This document shows, one piece after another, positions 49,125 through 57,329 of a stretch of DNA of 64,000 nucleotides; position 1 is the stretch's first letter; each line of letters starts with the position of its first letter. Source of the stretch: AP-15 sp963797115 (GTDB lineage: Bacteria; Pseudomonadota; Alphaproteobacteria; ATCC43930; CGMCC-115725). The translations under genes and the position numbers were made by a program. Below the pieces are notes generated by a model. That model saw only the letters and a list, made by a program, of their open reading frames with translations, was not told where the DNA came from and did not search any database. The DNA is taken from assembly GCA_963797115.1 (NCBI GenBank), contig CAWCOH010000007.1:310001-374000 (forward strand), in the 5' to 3' direction.

Positions 49125-49424
49125 TCAAGCACCCAGTGAGGTGCGGCGCCGCGGGCTAACGCGCCTACGACCTCGCGCGGGGGCAAGCAGGAGCATGATG
49201 CCACCTACAACAGACGCCCCGCCGGCTACGACCCCAAGGAATTGCTTCTCGACGTGATCGAGCGACGCGAGCCCGATATGGAGTGGTGTGAGAGGCACCG
49301 CTACAACAAGCATCGAAAAGAGTACTCCGGAAAAGACAAAGGTTATTCCAAGATATTTCTTAAGAATACCGAACAGATGTCGTGGGACCATCGGGAACTT
49401 CTCGCTGATGCCGAGTACGGGCAT
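49125..49424 (-). CDS. Small two-span membrane protein
   Basis: 99 residues from ATG 49424 (GGGAGGAAG lies upstream). Two hydrophobic helices (GITFVFSGVLFSMLVVAVPL and LGVVAGGASVVGGIMLLLA) and a basic tail. No family recognised. The longer open frame upstream overlaps a region without coding character. Confidence 0.4.
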   Translation of the reverse strand: MPVLGISEKFPMVPRHLFGILKKYLGITFVFSGVLFSMLVVAVPLTPLHIGLASLDHVEKQFLGVVAGGASVVGGIMLLLAPARGRRRVSPRRRTSLGA

Positions 49425-49764
49425 CGAAAACACTTCTTCCTCCCGACGGTTCCCTTCTATGGTTGAGGCAAAGAAGAGGCAAACTCCGTCGGCCGCTGGA
49501 AACTGGCTTAGAGTAGCTGCCACCTTTGGTGGCAGCAGCATTAGCGCCACAGGCACTGCAGTCCCCGCTTTACCCAGCCCTGGCGACGGAGCGCATCGTC
49601 GGTTTCCGACATTGTGCACCCGGTGCCGCTTACCTCCTTAACCGACCAGAGCGAGTACGGCATCGCACTACGACAGTCTGCCAATGGATCACGAACTTCC
49701 GCGCAGAGTGGCGTCGGGATGTTCCCCCCAAACCGGCGCTGCTCCTTGCCGGACGATCAGCGCA
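49425..49764. other. Intergenic region, nothing recognised
   Basis: Only shadow frames; no motif, repeat or RNA gene is visible. Confidence 0.4.
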
Positions 49765-50116
49765 TTAGCTCATCGCGCGGTGTTTTCCTGCCGGAGAATG
49801 CCAGAGCAACTCACCACCTGCTATCATCGGATGCTCGCGAAGCACCGATCCCCACTCTATCGGATTTGGGATGCGATCGCACTCGCGTGCTCTTTGCTCC
49901 CGCGATCGTTCTCCGCGCCGGTCTTCCCAGCCCGAGCCGTAATATCCTTCGCGCCCGCGCCATTCCTCGGTCGGGGGGTGGCGGTGGAGGCGCTCCAGGG
50001 CCGATCTGAACAGAAAATCCGGGCGCCGGTTGTACCTGAACCTGGGCATGGGCTGGCTGCATGTACATGGCGCCAGCGAACAAGATCGCGGTAAATGCGC
50101 CGAGTGCGGTTTTCAT
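49765..50116 (-). pseudogene. Secreted small protein, frameshifted
   Basis: ATG 50116 begins a signal peptide (GAFTAILFAGAMYMQPAHAQ), then a Pro-rich linker (QIGPGAPPPPPPDRG). The frame shifts near 49985, and an Arg/Tyr/Gly-rich tail (WRGREGYYGSGWEDRRGERS) follows to 49765. The layout resembles short periplasmic proteins of Bradyrhizobium with Asp/Arg/Tyr-rich ends. Confidence 0.5.
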
Positions 50117-50464
50117 GGCGGCTCCTTTCGAGTTTCGATCCGCACTCTCTGAACGATGGGTTGACTTCCTTCGATCCCCCTTTGGGTCATCGCATGTTCA
50201 GCGCAACCCGGCCCTGCTCTTTCCGTTGCTCGGTGCTGTTGCCTCGCGGGTTGCGGCAGGTGCAGCGGTGCGCCAGCTGGAAACTCTTAAAAAAATCAAA
50301 ACTGTTGCGGTGTTGCGCCTCGACGGGGGCCGACCGATGCGTGACCGGGACCGCGAGCTATCAACAGGCGGGCCGAGGCGCGCCCCCTTTTTGACATGGG
50401 AAATCGGCGGCGGCATCGCGTTTGCTTCACACTCGGAGCGCGCACCGGATCACGGGGGAAACTG
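50117..50464. other. Intergenic region, nothing recognised
   Basis: No convincing gene; several short frames overlap without ribosome sites. Confidence 0.35.
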
Positions 50465-50632
50465 GTGGACAGCAAAGTTCTGTTAAAAGGCGCCTACTTC
50501 GCGGATCAACGGTCGGCGGTTCGACGGATCGGGGATCCCACCTCCCATTATTGGTCGGATGGCGCTTGTTTAACCATCGTGTTGCTCCTGTCGCTCGGGG
50601 TTTGGGCAGCCATCTGGCAGGCCGTGGCCTAA
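50465..50632 (+). CDS. Possible 55-residue membrane protein
   Basis: GTG 50465 to TAA 50632. A soluble N-terminal half (KVLLKGAYFADQRSAVRRIG) and one C-terminal span (ACLTIVLLLSLGVWAAIW). No homologue recalled. It converges with, and slightly overlaps, the amidohydrolase remnant. Confidence 0.3.
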   Translation: MDSKVLLKGAYFADQRSAVRRIGDPTSHYWSDGACLTIVLLLSLGVWAAIWQAVA

Positions 50633-50948
50633 CCGCCCCTTGCGCTCATCGCGGCGATGCCGAAGACGAACTCGACCTCGCCGACCGGACGCATCTCGAC
50701 CGACCCGGCGGCGCGATACATCGGCGGCACTCCTCGAAGACGGTGGCGACGATGTTGTGGCCGGTGTTGAGATCGGTGAGCAGATCGGGCAGCAAATAGG
50801 TCCAGCCGCCGCGGTCCCACAGATGATGATGCGTATCGATGATCGGCAGCTCCGGTTCGAGGATCGGCTCCTTCTCCTGTTTTGCGAGCCACGCATCGTC
50901 GGGCTTGCCGCTATGACCAAACCGGCCTGGTTGAATGGATTGCGCCAT
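50629..50948 (-). pseudogene. Amidohydrolase N-terminal remnant
   Basis: ATG 50948 with AGGAA upstream: AQSIQPGRFGHSGKPDDAWL, then the metal site PIIDTHHHLWDRGGWTYLLP and NIVATVFEECR. A frameshift follows, then MYRAAGSVEMRPVGEVEFVF and an early stop at 50629. A full protein is ~350 residues, so about two thirds is missing. Confidence 0.7.
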
Positions 50949-51123
50949 GGGGACGTTCCTGTTTTTGCCAATAACAACATCCGGCCAGCCGACCGAACCG
51001 CAACTGGCCGATATCCACGCTCTCGGCGTCCGCCACATCGGGTTCTTTCGTTTCGAGTTTGCGGATATCATGCGGATAAATGTCGATGAGTTTCTTACGA
51101 TGGCCTCTAAACGATTGATTTTT

Positions 51124-51199
51124 TGGTGAGCCCGTCGGGATTCGAACCCGAGACCTACTGATTAAAAGTCAGTTGCTCTACCGGCTGAGCTACGGGCTC
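51124..51199 (-). tRNA. tRNA-Lys (UUU)
   Basis: Acceptor GAGCCCG/CGGGCTC, D-loop AGCTCAGCCGGTAGAGC, anticodon arm CTGAC-TTTTAAT-CAG with anticodon TTT, T-arm GGTTCGAATCC, CCA encoded. Confidence 0.95.
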
Positions 51200-51367
51200 G
51201 CTACGGCCGGCGGAAACATAAGCGGCGGGGGGAAAGCGGTCAACCGGCCCCGGCCTGTCGAGTTTGACCGGAAGTCCGGCCAAATCCGGCTCAAAACTCG
51301 AGCGAAACGATTAGCGTTAATTCTCGTTTCAGGAGAAAATTGCCCCTAGTTCAGTACTCACCGAAAA

Positions 51368-51790
51368 GTGCCGAAAATGTACCCAGTGGAACAGGAGATC
51401 CTGGTCGTCGACGGCGACGAGACGGCCCGTGCCCTGATCGAGCACACCCTCGCCGATCAGGGGTTTGCCGTGACGATAGCCGCGGATGGGCACGCGGCGT
51501 TGCATCAAATCGAAACCCGGCCTTTCGCCTTGGTTGTCGCGGAGATCGCGTTGCCCGGGACGATCGACGGGTTCAAGACGGTGCGCCAGGCGCGGGCCCT
51601 CCAGCCGCGGCTCAAATGCTTGTTCACCTCGCGCTGCGCGCCGCCGCCGTGGCGCACCGACGAATTGGACGAATTTATCGCCAAGCCATTTCATCCTCGG
51701 GAACTCTTGGGATGCGTTTTCGAGCTCATCGAGCGGGATGCCGCCCCGAAAAGCGCCGCCGCCGAGCATCCCGGATACTGCGATGCCTGA
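51368..51790 (+). CDS. Receiver-domain protein with Glu at the phosphorylation site
   Basis: 140 residues, a stand-alone CheY-like receiver. The acidic pocket is VVDGDE (Asp15/Asp17), and the conserved Lys106 is present (FIAKPFHP). The phospho-acceptor position holds Glu59 (LVVAEIALPG) instead of Asp. GTG 51368 or ATG 51377 may be the start. Glu at this place often mimics the phosphorylated state, so the protein could be constitutively active or act by partner binding. It stands between two tRNA genes with no kinase nearby. Confidence 0.8.
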   Translation: MPKMYPVEQEILVVDGDETARALIEHTLADQGFAVTIAADGHAALHQIETRPFALVVAEIALPGTIDGFKTVRQARALQPRLKCLFTSRCAPPPWRTDELDEFIAKPFHPRELLGCVFELIERDAAPKSAAAEHPGYCDA

Positions 51791-51866
51791 GCCGCGCGGC
51801 AAGCCGAGTGATGCGGCGGTTGCACACCCACGGCGAAGCGGCTAGAACCGCGGCGATTGGCGAGGA

Positions 51867-51943
<77 letters not shown>

Positions 51944-51995
51944 TCGTCGGCATCCCATGGCGCGGCACGCCGATCCCGCAGGGAGCAAGTAACCG

Positions 51996-52295
51996 ATGGC
52001 GCGGGCACGCATCTTCAGGCCGGCCAGGAATGCCATGCAATCCGGGCGGGCGCAGCTCCGCAAATGGGTTCTCGAATACGAGCCGGCGACCTCGCGCCGC
52101 CCCGACCCGCTGATGGGCTGGGCGAGTGCCGAGGACACCCTCGACCAAGTCAGCCTGCGCTTCGATAGCCTCGACGAGGCGGTGGCCTTCGCCGAGAAGC
52201 AAGCGCTCGACTACACCGTCATCACGCCGCATGACGAAACCGAGAAGCCGAAGAGCTACGCCGACAATTTCCGTTACGACCGGGTGCAGGGCTAG
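51996..52295 (+). CDS. Complex I accessory subunit (NDUFS4/18 kDa type)
   Basis: 99 residues covering the ETC complex I subunit conserved region: ARIFRPARNAMQSGRAQ, W-LEYEPATSRRPDPLMGW, SLRFDSLDEAVAFAEKQ, DYTVITPHDETEKPKSYADN. This is the bacterial counterpart of mitochondrial NDUFS4, found in alphaproteobacteria, and supports that taxonomic placement. It stabilises the NADH-binding arm. Located between tRNA-Pro and tRNA-Arg, its usual neighbourhood in Rhizobiales. Confidence 0.9.
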   Translation: MARARIFRPARNAMQSGRAQLRKWVLEYEPATSRRPDPLMGWASAEDTLDQVSLRFDSLDEAVAFAEKQALDYTVITPHDETEKPKSYADNFRYDRVQG

Positions 52296-52369
52296 CTCTC
52301 GCCTGCTCCGCACCCGGCGATTGCCGAGGGCGGTGCGGGATGCGATAAGGCCGCACGCGCCGAGCCGCC

Positions 52370-52446
52370 GACCCCGTAGCTCAGCTGGATAGAGCACTCG
52401 CCTTCTAAGCGAGTGGTCGCAGGTTCGAATCCTGCCGGGGTCGCCA
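52370..52446 (+). tRNA. tRNA-Arg (UCU)
   Basis: Acceptor GACCCCG/CGGGGTC, anticodon arm CTCGC-CTTCTAA-GCGAG with anticodon TCT, T-arm GGTTCGAATCC, CCA encoded. Confidence 0.95.
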
Positions 52447-52768
52447 ACATTATGCTTGGGTGTACCATTAATCTCGAACAAGGTTTCTAAATTCCGCTGT
52501 GGGTAACGTTTTGGGTAACCGAGGCCCTTCTGTGGTCTCGATGCCGCGCGCAATGTCGCCGGTGGGCGTTTCCGCCATCGATTAGGTGAACAGGCTGCCG
52601 CCAGAAGAAATGATCAAGGAGCCTGGGCACGGCCGCCCGGACGATGCAATTACGCCCAGCCTTTCTCTCGCCGACCCGCAGGGTCGTAACCCGGACGGGG
52701 TCAGCGTCGGGCCGGGCTTGAGCTTATCCGCCGTCGGCAACTGCTGTCGCGGTCGGGCGAAGCGCTGC
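52447..52768. other. Region after tRNA-Arg, possible old attachment site
   Basis: No gene. TGGGTAAC occurs twice (52500-52507 and 52512-52519), a pattern seen beside tRNA genes used by integrases. No integrase is adjacent. Confidence 0.3.
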
Positions 52769-53109
52769 TCATTCGAGCCGCCGCGTGAATTTAGCCACGT
52801 CGATCGTCACTACCCGGGAATGCGAGCCGGCCGCGATCTCCTGGCGCCCTCGGTTGCGCGGAACGGTGAACTCGATCTGTCGCCCGTCGATCTTCGTCAC
52901 CTCGGCCTCCCCGGTGACCAGGCGTCCAACCGGGGTCGCCGCGAGATGGCGCACGTTGACGGCAGTGCCGACTGCGCTCTCGCCGGGATCGAGATAAGTC
53001 CTGATCGCGTTGTGGGCGGCATCTTCCATGACCTGATCATCACGGGGGTGGCCAACACCGGCGGAAGGATCGCGTCTTTGAAATGGTCCGCAAGGTGCTC
53101 GGGCTGCAC
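52769..53109 (-). pseudogene. Fluoroacetyl-CoA-thioesterase-like hot-dog protein, frameshifted
   Basis: Start near 53109 (QPEHLADHFKDAILPPVLATPVMI); one base shift near 53030 moves into MEDAAHNAIRTYLDPGESAV, NVRHLAATPVGRLVTGEAEV, ending VVTIDVAKFTRRLE at 52769. FlK-type catalytic residues (Thr in ATP, Glu in MED, His in RHLAATP) are present. Rejoined it is about the usual family size. Confidence 0.65.
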
Positions 53110-53395
53110 GAGGAGGCTGAAGGAGCCCTTGGCTCCGAGGGGTATTCTGCCTCATGGCTTGCTCCACGAGGCCGCGGCCACGGTTCTACGGCCTGAATTG
53201 AGGGCAGCCCGTCTCGAAAGCATCAGGCGGCGTATGTCGAGGAAGGGGAGCCGATTGGATCAGGGGTCGGGTGAGCAACCCTGACCTCCGATCTTCTCGT
53301 CCGATCCCGGGTCTCCGCGTTGCGTGCCTTGCTCGCAATCTGGCGACGGCTTATCGTGATATCTGTCCTTCCTGGTCGTCAACAGAGGAGCAGAC

Positions 53396-53848
53396 ATGCC
53401 GCTTCCGCAGGATATCAGACCGGTTTTCCAGGACATTCACGACACGCTGGTGCGCACCGAGGCGCCGTGGATTCAGCAATCCCCGATGTCCGCCGTCAAG
53501 GTGCTCTGGGTCGGACGCGAGACCGGCACCTGGGCGTCTTTGCATCATTGGAAGAAGGGCTACACGGCGCCACCGCACAAGCATCTCGCCGGGGCCCATG
53601 CGTATATTATCTCAGGCAAATTGCAGGTCAGAAACGGCATCTTGAAAGCCGGTGATTATGTCTACGAGCCTTCCGGCATCCTGCACGACGCGACCACCGC
53701 CCTCGAAGACACGACCTATCTGTTTATCTGCAACGGCGCAGTCCTGTTTTTCGACGAGAACGGTTTTACCCGATACACGAATTGGGAGGTGATGGAACAG
53801 CTGCGCGCCGAGCACGAGACTCCCGTTCGAGCCGAAGCGGCTGAATAG
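53396..53848 (+). CDS. Cupin protein (ChrR/dihydroxyacetophenone dioxygenase-like)
   Basis: 150 residues: SLHHWKKGYTAPPHKHLAGA (metal-binding HxH), AYIISGKLQVRNGILKAGDY, YEPSGILHDATTAL (final His). It resembles metal-dependent cupins acting on aromatic or diketone substrates. First gene of a plus-strand catabolic cluster; 12 bases before the quinone oxidoreductase gene. Confidence 0.82.
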   Translation: MPLPQDIRPVFQDIHDTLVRTEAPWIQQSPMSAVKVLWVGRETGTWASLHHWKKGYTAPPHKHLAGAHAYIISGKLQVRNGILKAGDYVYEPSGILHDATTALEDTTYLFICNGAVLFFDENGFTRYTNWEVMEQLRAEHETPVRAEAAE

Positions 53849-53860
53849 GGAGCGGCAGGC

Positions 53861-54835
53861 GTGAAGGCGGTCGTATGCGAGGCGTTCGGAGGCCCCGAAG
53901 TGCTCGCCTTGCGCGAGGTTTCCGACCCGCCGGCGCCCGGGGCCGGCGAGGTTCAGGTCAGGATCGGGGCACGCGGCGCGCAATATGTCGACGTGCTGAT
54001 GCTCGCCGGCAAATACCAGTTCCGGCCGGAGCCGCCCTTCATCCCGGGCAGCGAAGCGGCGGGCGAAGTGGTTGCGGTTGGTCCCGATGTCACCCGGTTC
54101 AAGATCGGCGATCGGGTGATGAGCCGACATCGGCTCGGTGCATTCGCAGAACGGGGCAATGCCAACAGCGAGGGCTGTGACCCGATCCCTGACGGAGTGA
54201 GCGTTGAGGGAGCCGCGGTGTTCCGCGGCGCCTACAGCACTGCCTATCACGCGCTGCTGCAGCGAGGCCGGCTTACGGCGGGCGACCGGGTGCTGATCCA
54301 TGGTGCTGCCGGGGGCATCGGCATCCCGGCGATCCAGATCGCCAAATTGTTCGGCGCCGAGGTCATCGCGACCGCGAGCACCGAAGAGAAACGAGCCGTC
54401 TGCCTCGAAGAGGGCGCTGACCATGCGATCGATTACCAGGGCGGTTTCCGCGACCAGGTCATGGAGCTGACCGGAGGCCGCGGCGTCGACATCATTTATG
54501 ACCCGGTCAATGGTTCGACTTTCGAGGAATCGCTGCGTTGCCTGGCATGGAGCGGTCGTATTCTGATTTTGGGATTTCTCGGCGGCGCGCCGGCGCTCGC
54601 TCGCACCAACTACCTCCTGATCAAGGGGATAGAAGCGATCGGGGTGCGCATCGGCGGTCTGATGGAAACCCGCCCCGAAATCGCCGCCGCCAATACCAAG
54701 GTGCTGCTCGAGCTGGCGGGGCAAGGCAAGCTCAAGCCCCGCATCTGGCGCAGCTTCCCGCTGGAGCGCGCTCAGGAAGCGGTGCAAGCCCTGATCGACC
54801 GCAAGGTCATCGGCAAGGCGGTGCTTGTCGGCTAG
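53861..54835 (+). CDS. Quinone oxidoreductase / MDR family NADPH reductase
   Basis: 324 residues, zinc-free medium-chain reductase: PPFIPGSEAAGEVVAVGPDV, LIHGAAGGIGIPAIQIAKLF (NADPH site), DHAIDYQGGFRDQV. It reduces quinones or enones. Follows the cupin gene closely and precedes the enolase-superfamily gene; intact. Confidence 0.88.
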   Translation: MKAVVCEAFGGPEVLALREVSDPPAPGAGEVQVRIGARGAQYVDVLMLAGKYQFRPEPPFIPGSEAAGEVVAVGPDVTRFKIGDRVMSRHRLGAFAERGNANSEGCDPIPDGVSVEGAAVFRGAYSTAYHALLQRGRLTAGDRVLIHGAAGGIGIPAIQIAKLFGAEVIATASTEEKRAVCLEEGADHAIDYQGGFRDQVMELTGGRGVDIIYDPVNGSTFEESLRCLAWSGRILILGFLGGAPALARTNYLLIKGIEAIGVRIGGLMETRPEIAAANTKVLLELAGQGKLKPRIWRSFPLERAQEAVQALIDRKVIGKAVLVG

Positions 54836-54861
54836 CTTGCCGTTCCGGATCGGAGGACGCC

Positions 54862-55971
54862 ATGAAGATCACCGACGTCACCCTGACCCTGTTCGCTTGG
54901 GAGAGCATCCCCTCGACGATATACGGCCACCACACCGCGCGGCCGACCGGGAAGAGCGATCTCGGGCTGCTGGCGGTCGCGACCGACGACGGGCTCACCG
55001 GCCACGCCTTTCTCGGCAGCTCCTCGAACCCGGCGAGCCTCGACGGGCCGGGCCTCATCCGCTTTTTGAAGCCCCTTCTGATGGGGCAGGACCCTCTCGA
55101 TCGCGAGCGCCTCAACCGATTGCTGTGGGCCCGCGTTCGCGCCGCGACCGTCCGCGCCATCGGCGCCTGCGACATTGCGCTCTGGGACATCGCCGGCAAG
55201 GCAGCCGGGATGCCGATCCATCGGCTGATTGGCACCACACGCGACCACATCGCCGCCTATGCCAGCTCCGAGATCCACGCTGCACCCGAAGCCTATGCCG
55301 AGCAGGCCCGGCATTACCAAGCGACCGGCTGGGCTGCCTACAAGATCCACCCGCCACAGCGCTGGCGCGACGACATCAAGGTTTGCGAGGCGGTGCGCAC
55401 GGCGGTCGGCGACGACTATACCGTCATGCTCAATTCGACCTGGAGCTACCGTTACGAGGAAGCACTGCGGGTCGGCCGCGCGATCGAGGAGATGGGGTTC
55501 TACTGGTACGAGGACCCGCTCGCCGACCAGGACATCTACAATTACGTCAAGCTCAAGCAAAAGCTCGACATTCCGATCCTCGCCACCGAATACCCGATCG
55601 GCGGCTTCGAATCCTATGCCCCGTGGATCCTCGAACACGCCACCGACTTCCTGCGTGGCGATGTCGCGGTCAAGGGCGGGATTACGACCTTGGTCAAGAC
55701 CGCGCATCTCGCCGAAGCCTTCCGCATGAATTTGGAGGTGCATCACGGCGGCAACTCGCTGAACAACGTTGCCAATCTGCACGTCATCATGGCGATCCGG
55801 AACACCGAGTTCTTCGAGGTGCTGTTACCCGACGCGATGCAGAAGTACGGGCTCGCCGAGGACGTCACCGTCGACCGCGACGGCCTCGTACACGCCCCCA
55901 CCGCCCCCGGCCTCGGTGCCAAGATTGATTTCGACCTGATCCAGCGCAAAAAGGTCGGAGTGCTGAGCTGA
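54862..55971 (+). CDS. Mandelate racemase/enolase superfamily protein
   Basis: 369 residues from ATG 54862 (CGGAGGA upstream). N-terminal cap domain, then the barrel: Lys in AAYKIHPPQ (KxH), third-strand MLNSTWSY, metal Glu in YEDPLADQD, Glu in ATEYPIGG, His in NLEVHHGGNSLNN. At the first metal-ligand position the usual Asp is Asn (MLNST, against MLDSM in relatives), so metal binding may be altered. Substrate probably a sugar acid or related hydroxyacid. Confidence 0.85.
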   Translation: MKITDVTLTLFAWESIPSTIYGHHTARPTGKSDLGLLAVATDDGLTGHAFLGSSSNPASLDGPGLIRFLKPLLMGQDPLDRERLNRLLWARVRAATVRAIGACDIALWDIAGKAAGMPIHRLIGTTRDHIAAYASSEIHAAPEAYAEQARHYQATGWAAYKIHPPQRWRDDIKVCEAVRTAVGDDYTVMLNSTWSYRYEEALRVGRAIEEMGFYWYEDPLADQDIYNYVKLKQKLDIPILATEYPIGGFESYAPWILEHATDFLRGDVAVKGGITTLVKTAHLAEAFRMNLEVHHGGNSLNNVANLHVIMAIRNTEFFEVLLPDAMQKYGLAEDVTVDRDGLVHAPTAPGLGAKIDFDLIQRKKVGVLS

Positions 55972-56183
55972 GGTGTAGTGCTGGCGGATGGCCTCCGGCG
56001 GGCATCATTGTGCCAGTTTCCGGCGCCCGGTCATTTTATCACTTGCGGGTAAGCGCGGGCCACTCCCGTTTTCAGCACGGCTTCGGGTAAACCCGTTAGC
56101 GCCTCGCCGGTCGCTTGACTAGCCTCATGGCCGGTCCTACGGTTTAAGAAAGCTGAACTTGGCGAAATCTGAGGAGGTCTGTC

Positions 56184-57329
56184 ATGGCGGATTACAAGTT
56201 GATCTCGGCGGATTCCCATATCGTTGAGCCGCCCGACATGTACACCACCCGCTTCGAGCCGAAGCTGCGCAATCGTGCCCCGCACATGGAACAACGCAAG
56301 ACGCCGACCGGCCGGGACTACGACGCCTGGATGCTCGAGGGTGTCCAAGTCGGAACCCTAGGCGCGGTGATGCAGGCAGGCCAGCGCTTCGAGGATCCTT
56401 CGCAGATCGATTTTCTCGGGCTCTGGGAGGATGTCCGCAAGGGCGCCTATAACGCTGACGCCATGATCGCAGAAAACGAGGAGGACGGGATCTGGGGCTC
56501 GGTGTTGCAACCCAGCCAGGGCCTCTTCTGGTACCGGGTTCCGGACAGCGAGCTTCTGTCCGAAATATGCCGTGTCTACAACGACTGGATAGCCGATTTC
56601 TGCAAGCCGCATCCGCGCCGGCTCAAGGGAATTGCCATGCTCAATGTCGACGACCCCAAGTCAGCGGCAAAAGAGCTCGAGCGCTGCGTCAAGATGGGCC
56701 TGGTCGGCTCCTTCATCCCGGTCGCGCCGCATCCGGATAAGCCCTACAGCAATCCCGTTTACGACCGGTTCTGGGCGACGGCGCAGGACCTCAATCATCC
56801 GCTCTTGCTGCATATCGGCACGCCGCGTGACGGTGTACCGGCCAACGAGTTCACCACCGACATTACCGAATTAACCGGCGCTGGACGCTCGACCACCGAT
56901 TATTGGGTGCGTTACTCGCTCGGCTCGATGCTGTTTGCCGGTGTTTTCGATCGCTTCCCGGGTCTCAAGATTGGCTCGGTCGAGCATGAAGCGGCATGGA
57001 TCCCGCATTGGCTGAAGCAAATGGACTTCACCTATGTCGAGCGGCCGGTCTTCACGAAAGGCTGGCGCTCGAAAGATGGTCTGATGCCGAGCGACTATTG
57101 GAAGCGCAACATGTTCGTCGAATTCATGGAAGACGATATCGGCGTCAAGCTGCGCGACTATATCGGCGTCGAGAACATGCTGTGGGGCAGCGACTATCCG
57201 CATGCCGAGGCGACATTCCCTCGATCACAGCAATTCTTGTCGCGCATGTTCGAGGGCGTCCCTGAGATGGATCTGCGCAAGATCACCTCAGAGAATGCCG
57301 CAAAGATGTTCGGCTTCGAGCTCAACTGA
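56184..57329 (+). CDS. Amidohydrolase family protein (ACMSD-like)
   Basis: 381 residues, no signal peptide. It begins ISADSHIVEPPDMYTTRFEP with the metal-binding D-x-H. Further on HPLLLHIGTPRD, SVEHEAAWIPHWLKQMD and LWGSDYPHAEATFP (Asp) complete the site. Typical of cytoplasmic amidohydrolase 2 decarboxylases or hydrolases in catabolic clusters; AGGAGG at 56170 precedes it. Only distantly similar to the exported one at 46314. Confidence 0.86.
   Translation: MADYKLISADSHIVEPPDMYTTRFEPKLRNRAPHMEQRKTPTGRDYDAWMLEGVQVGTLGAVMQAGQRFEDPSQIDFLGLWEDVRKGAYNADAMIAENEEDGIWGSVLQPSQGLFWYRVPDSELLSEICRVYNDWIADFCKPHPRRLKGIAMLNVDDPKSAAKELERCVKMGLVGSFIPVAPHPDKPYSNPVYDRFWATAQDLNHPLLLHIGTPRDGVPANEFTTDITELTGAGRSTTDYWVRYSLGSMLFAGVFDRFPGLKIGSVEHEAAWIPHWLKQMDFTYVERPVFTKGWRSKDGLMPSDYWKRNMFVEFMEDDIGVKLRDYIGVENMLWGSDYPHAEATFPRSQQFLSRMFEGVPEMDLRKITSENAAKMFGFELN

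Noticed and set aside
52500..52519. TGGGTAAC repeats as a CRISPR or phage array
   Set aside because: Only two 8-base copies 4 bases apart; no spacers or cas genes. Kept only as a possible old attachment site.
54825..55928. Arg-rich plus-strand frame overlapping the enolase-superfamily gene
   Set aside because: Shifted shadow of a clearly conserved gene; Arg/Pro-rich content is typical of the wrong frame at high GC.
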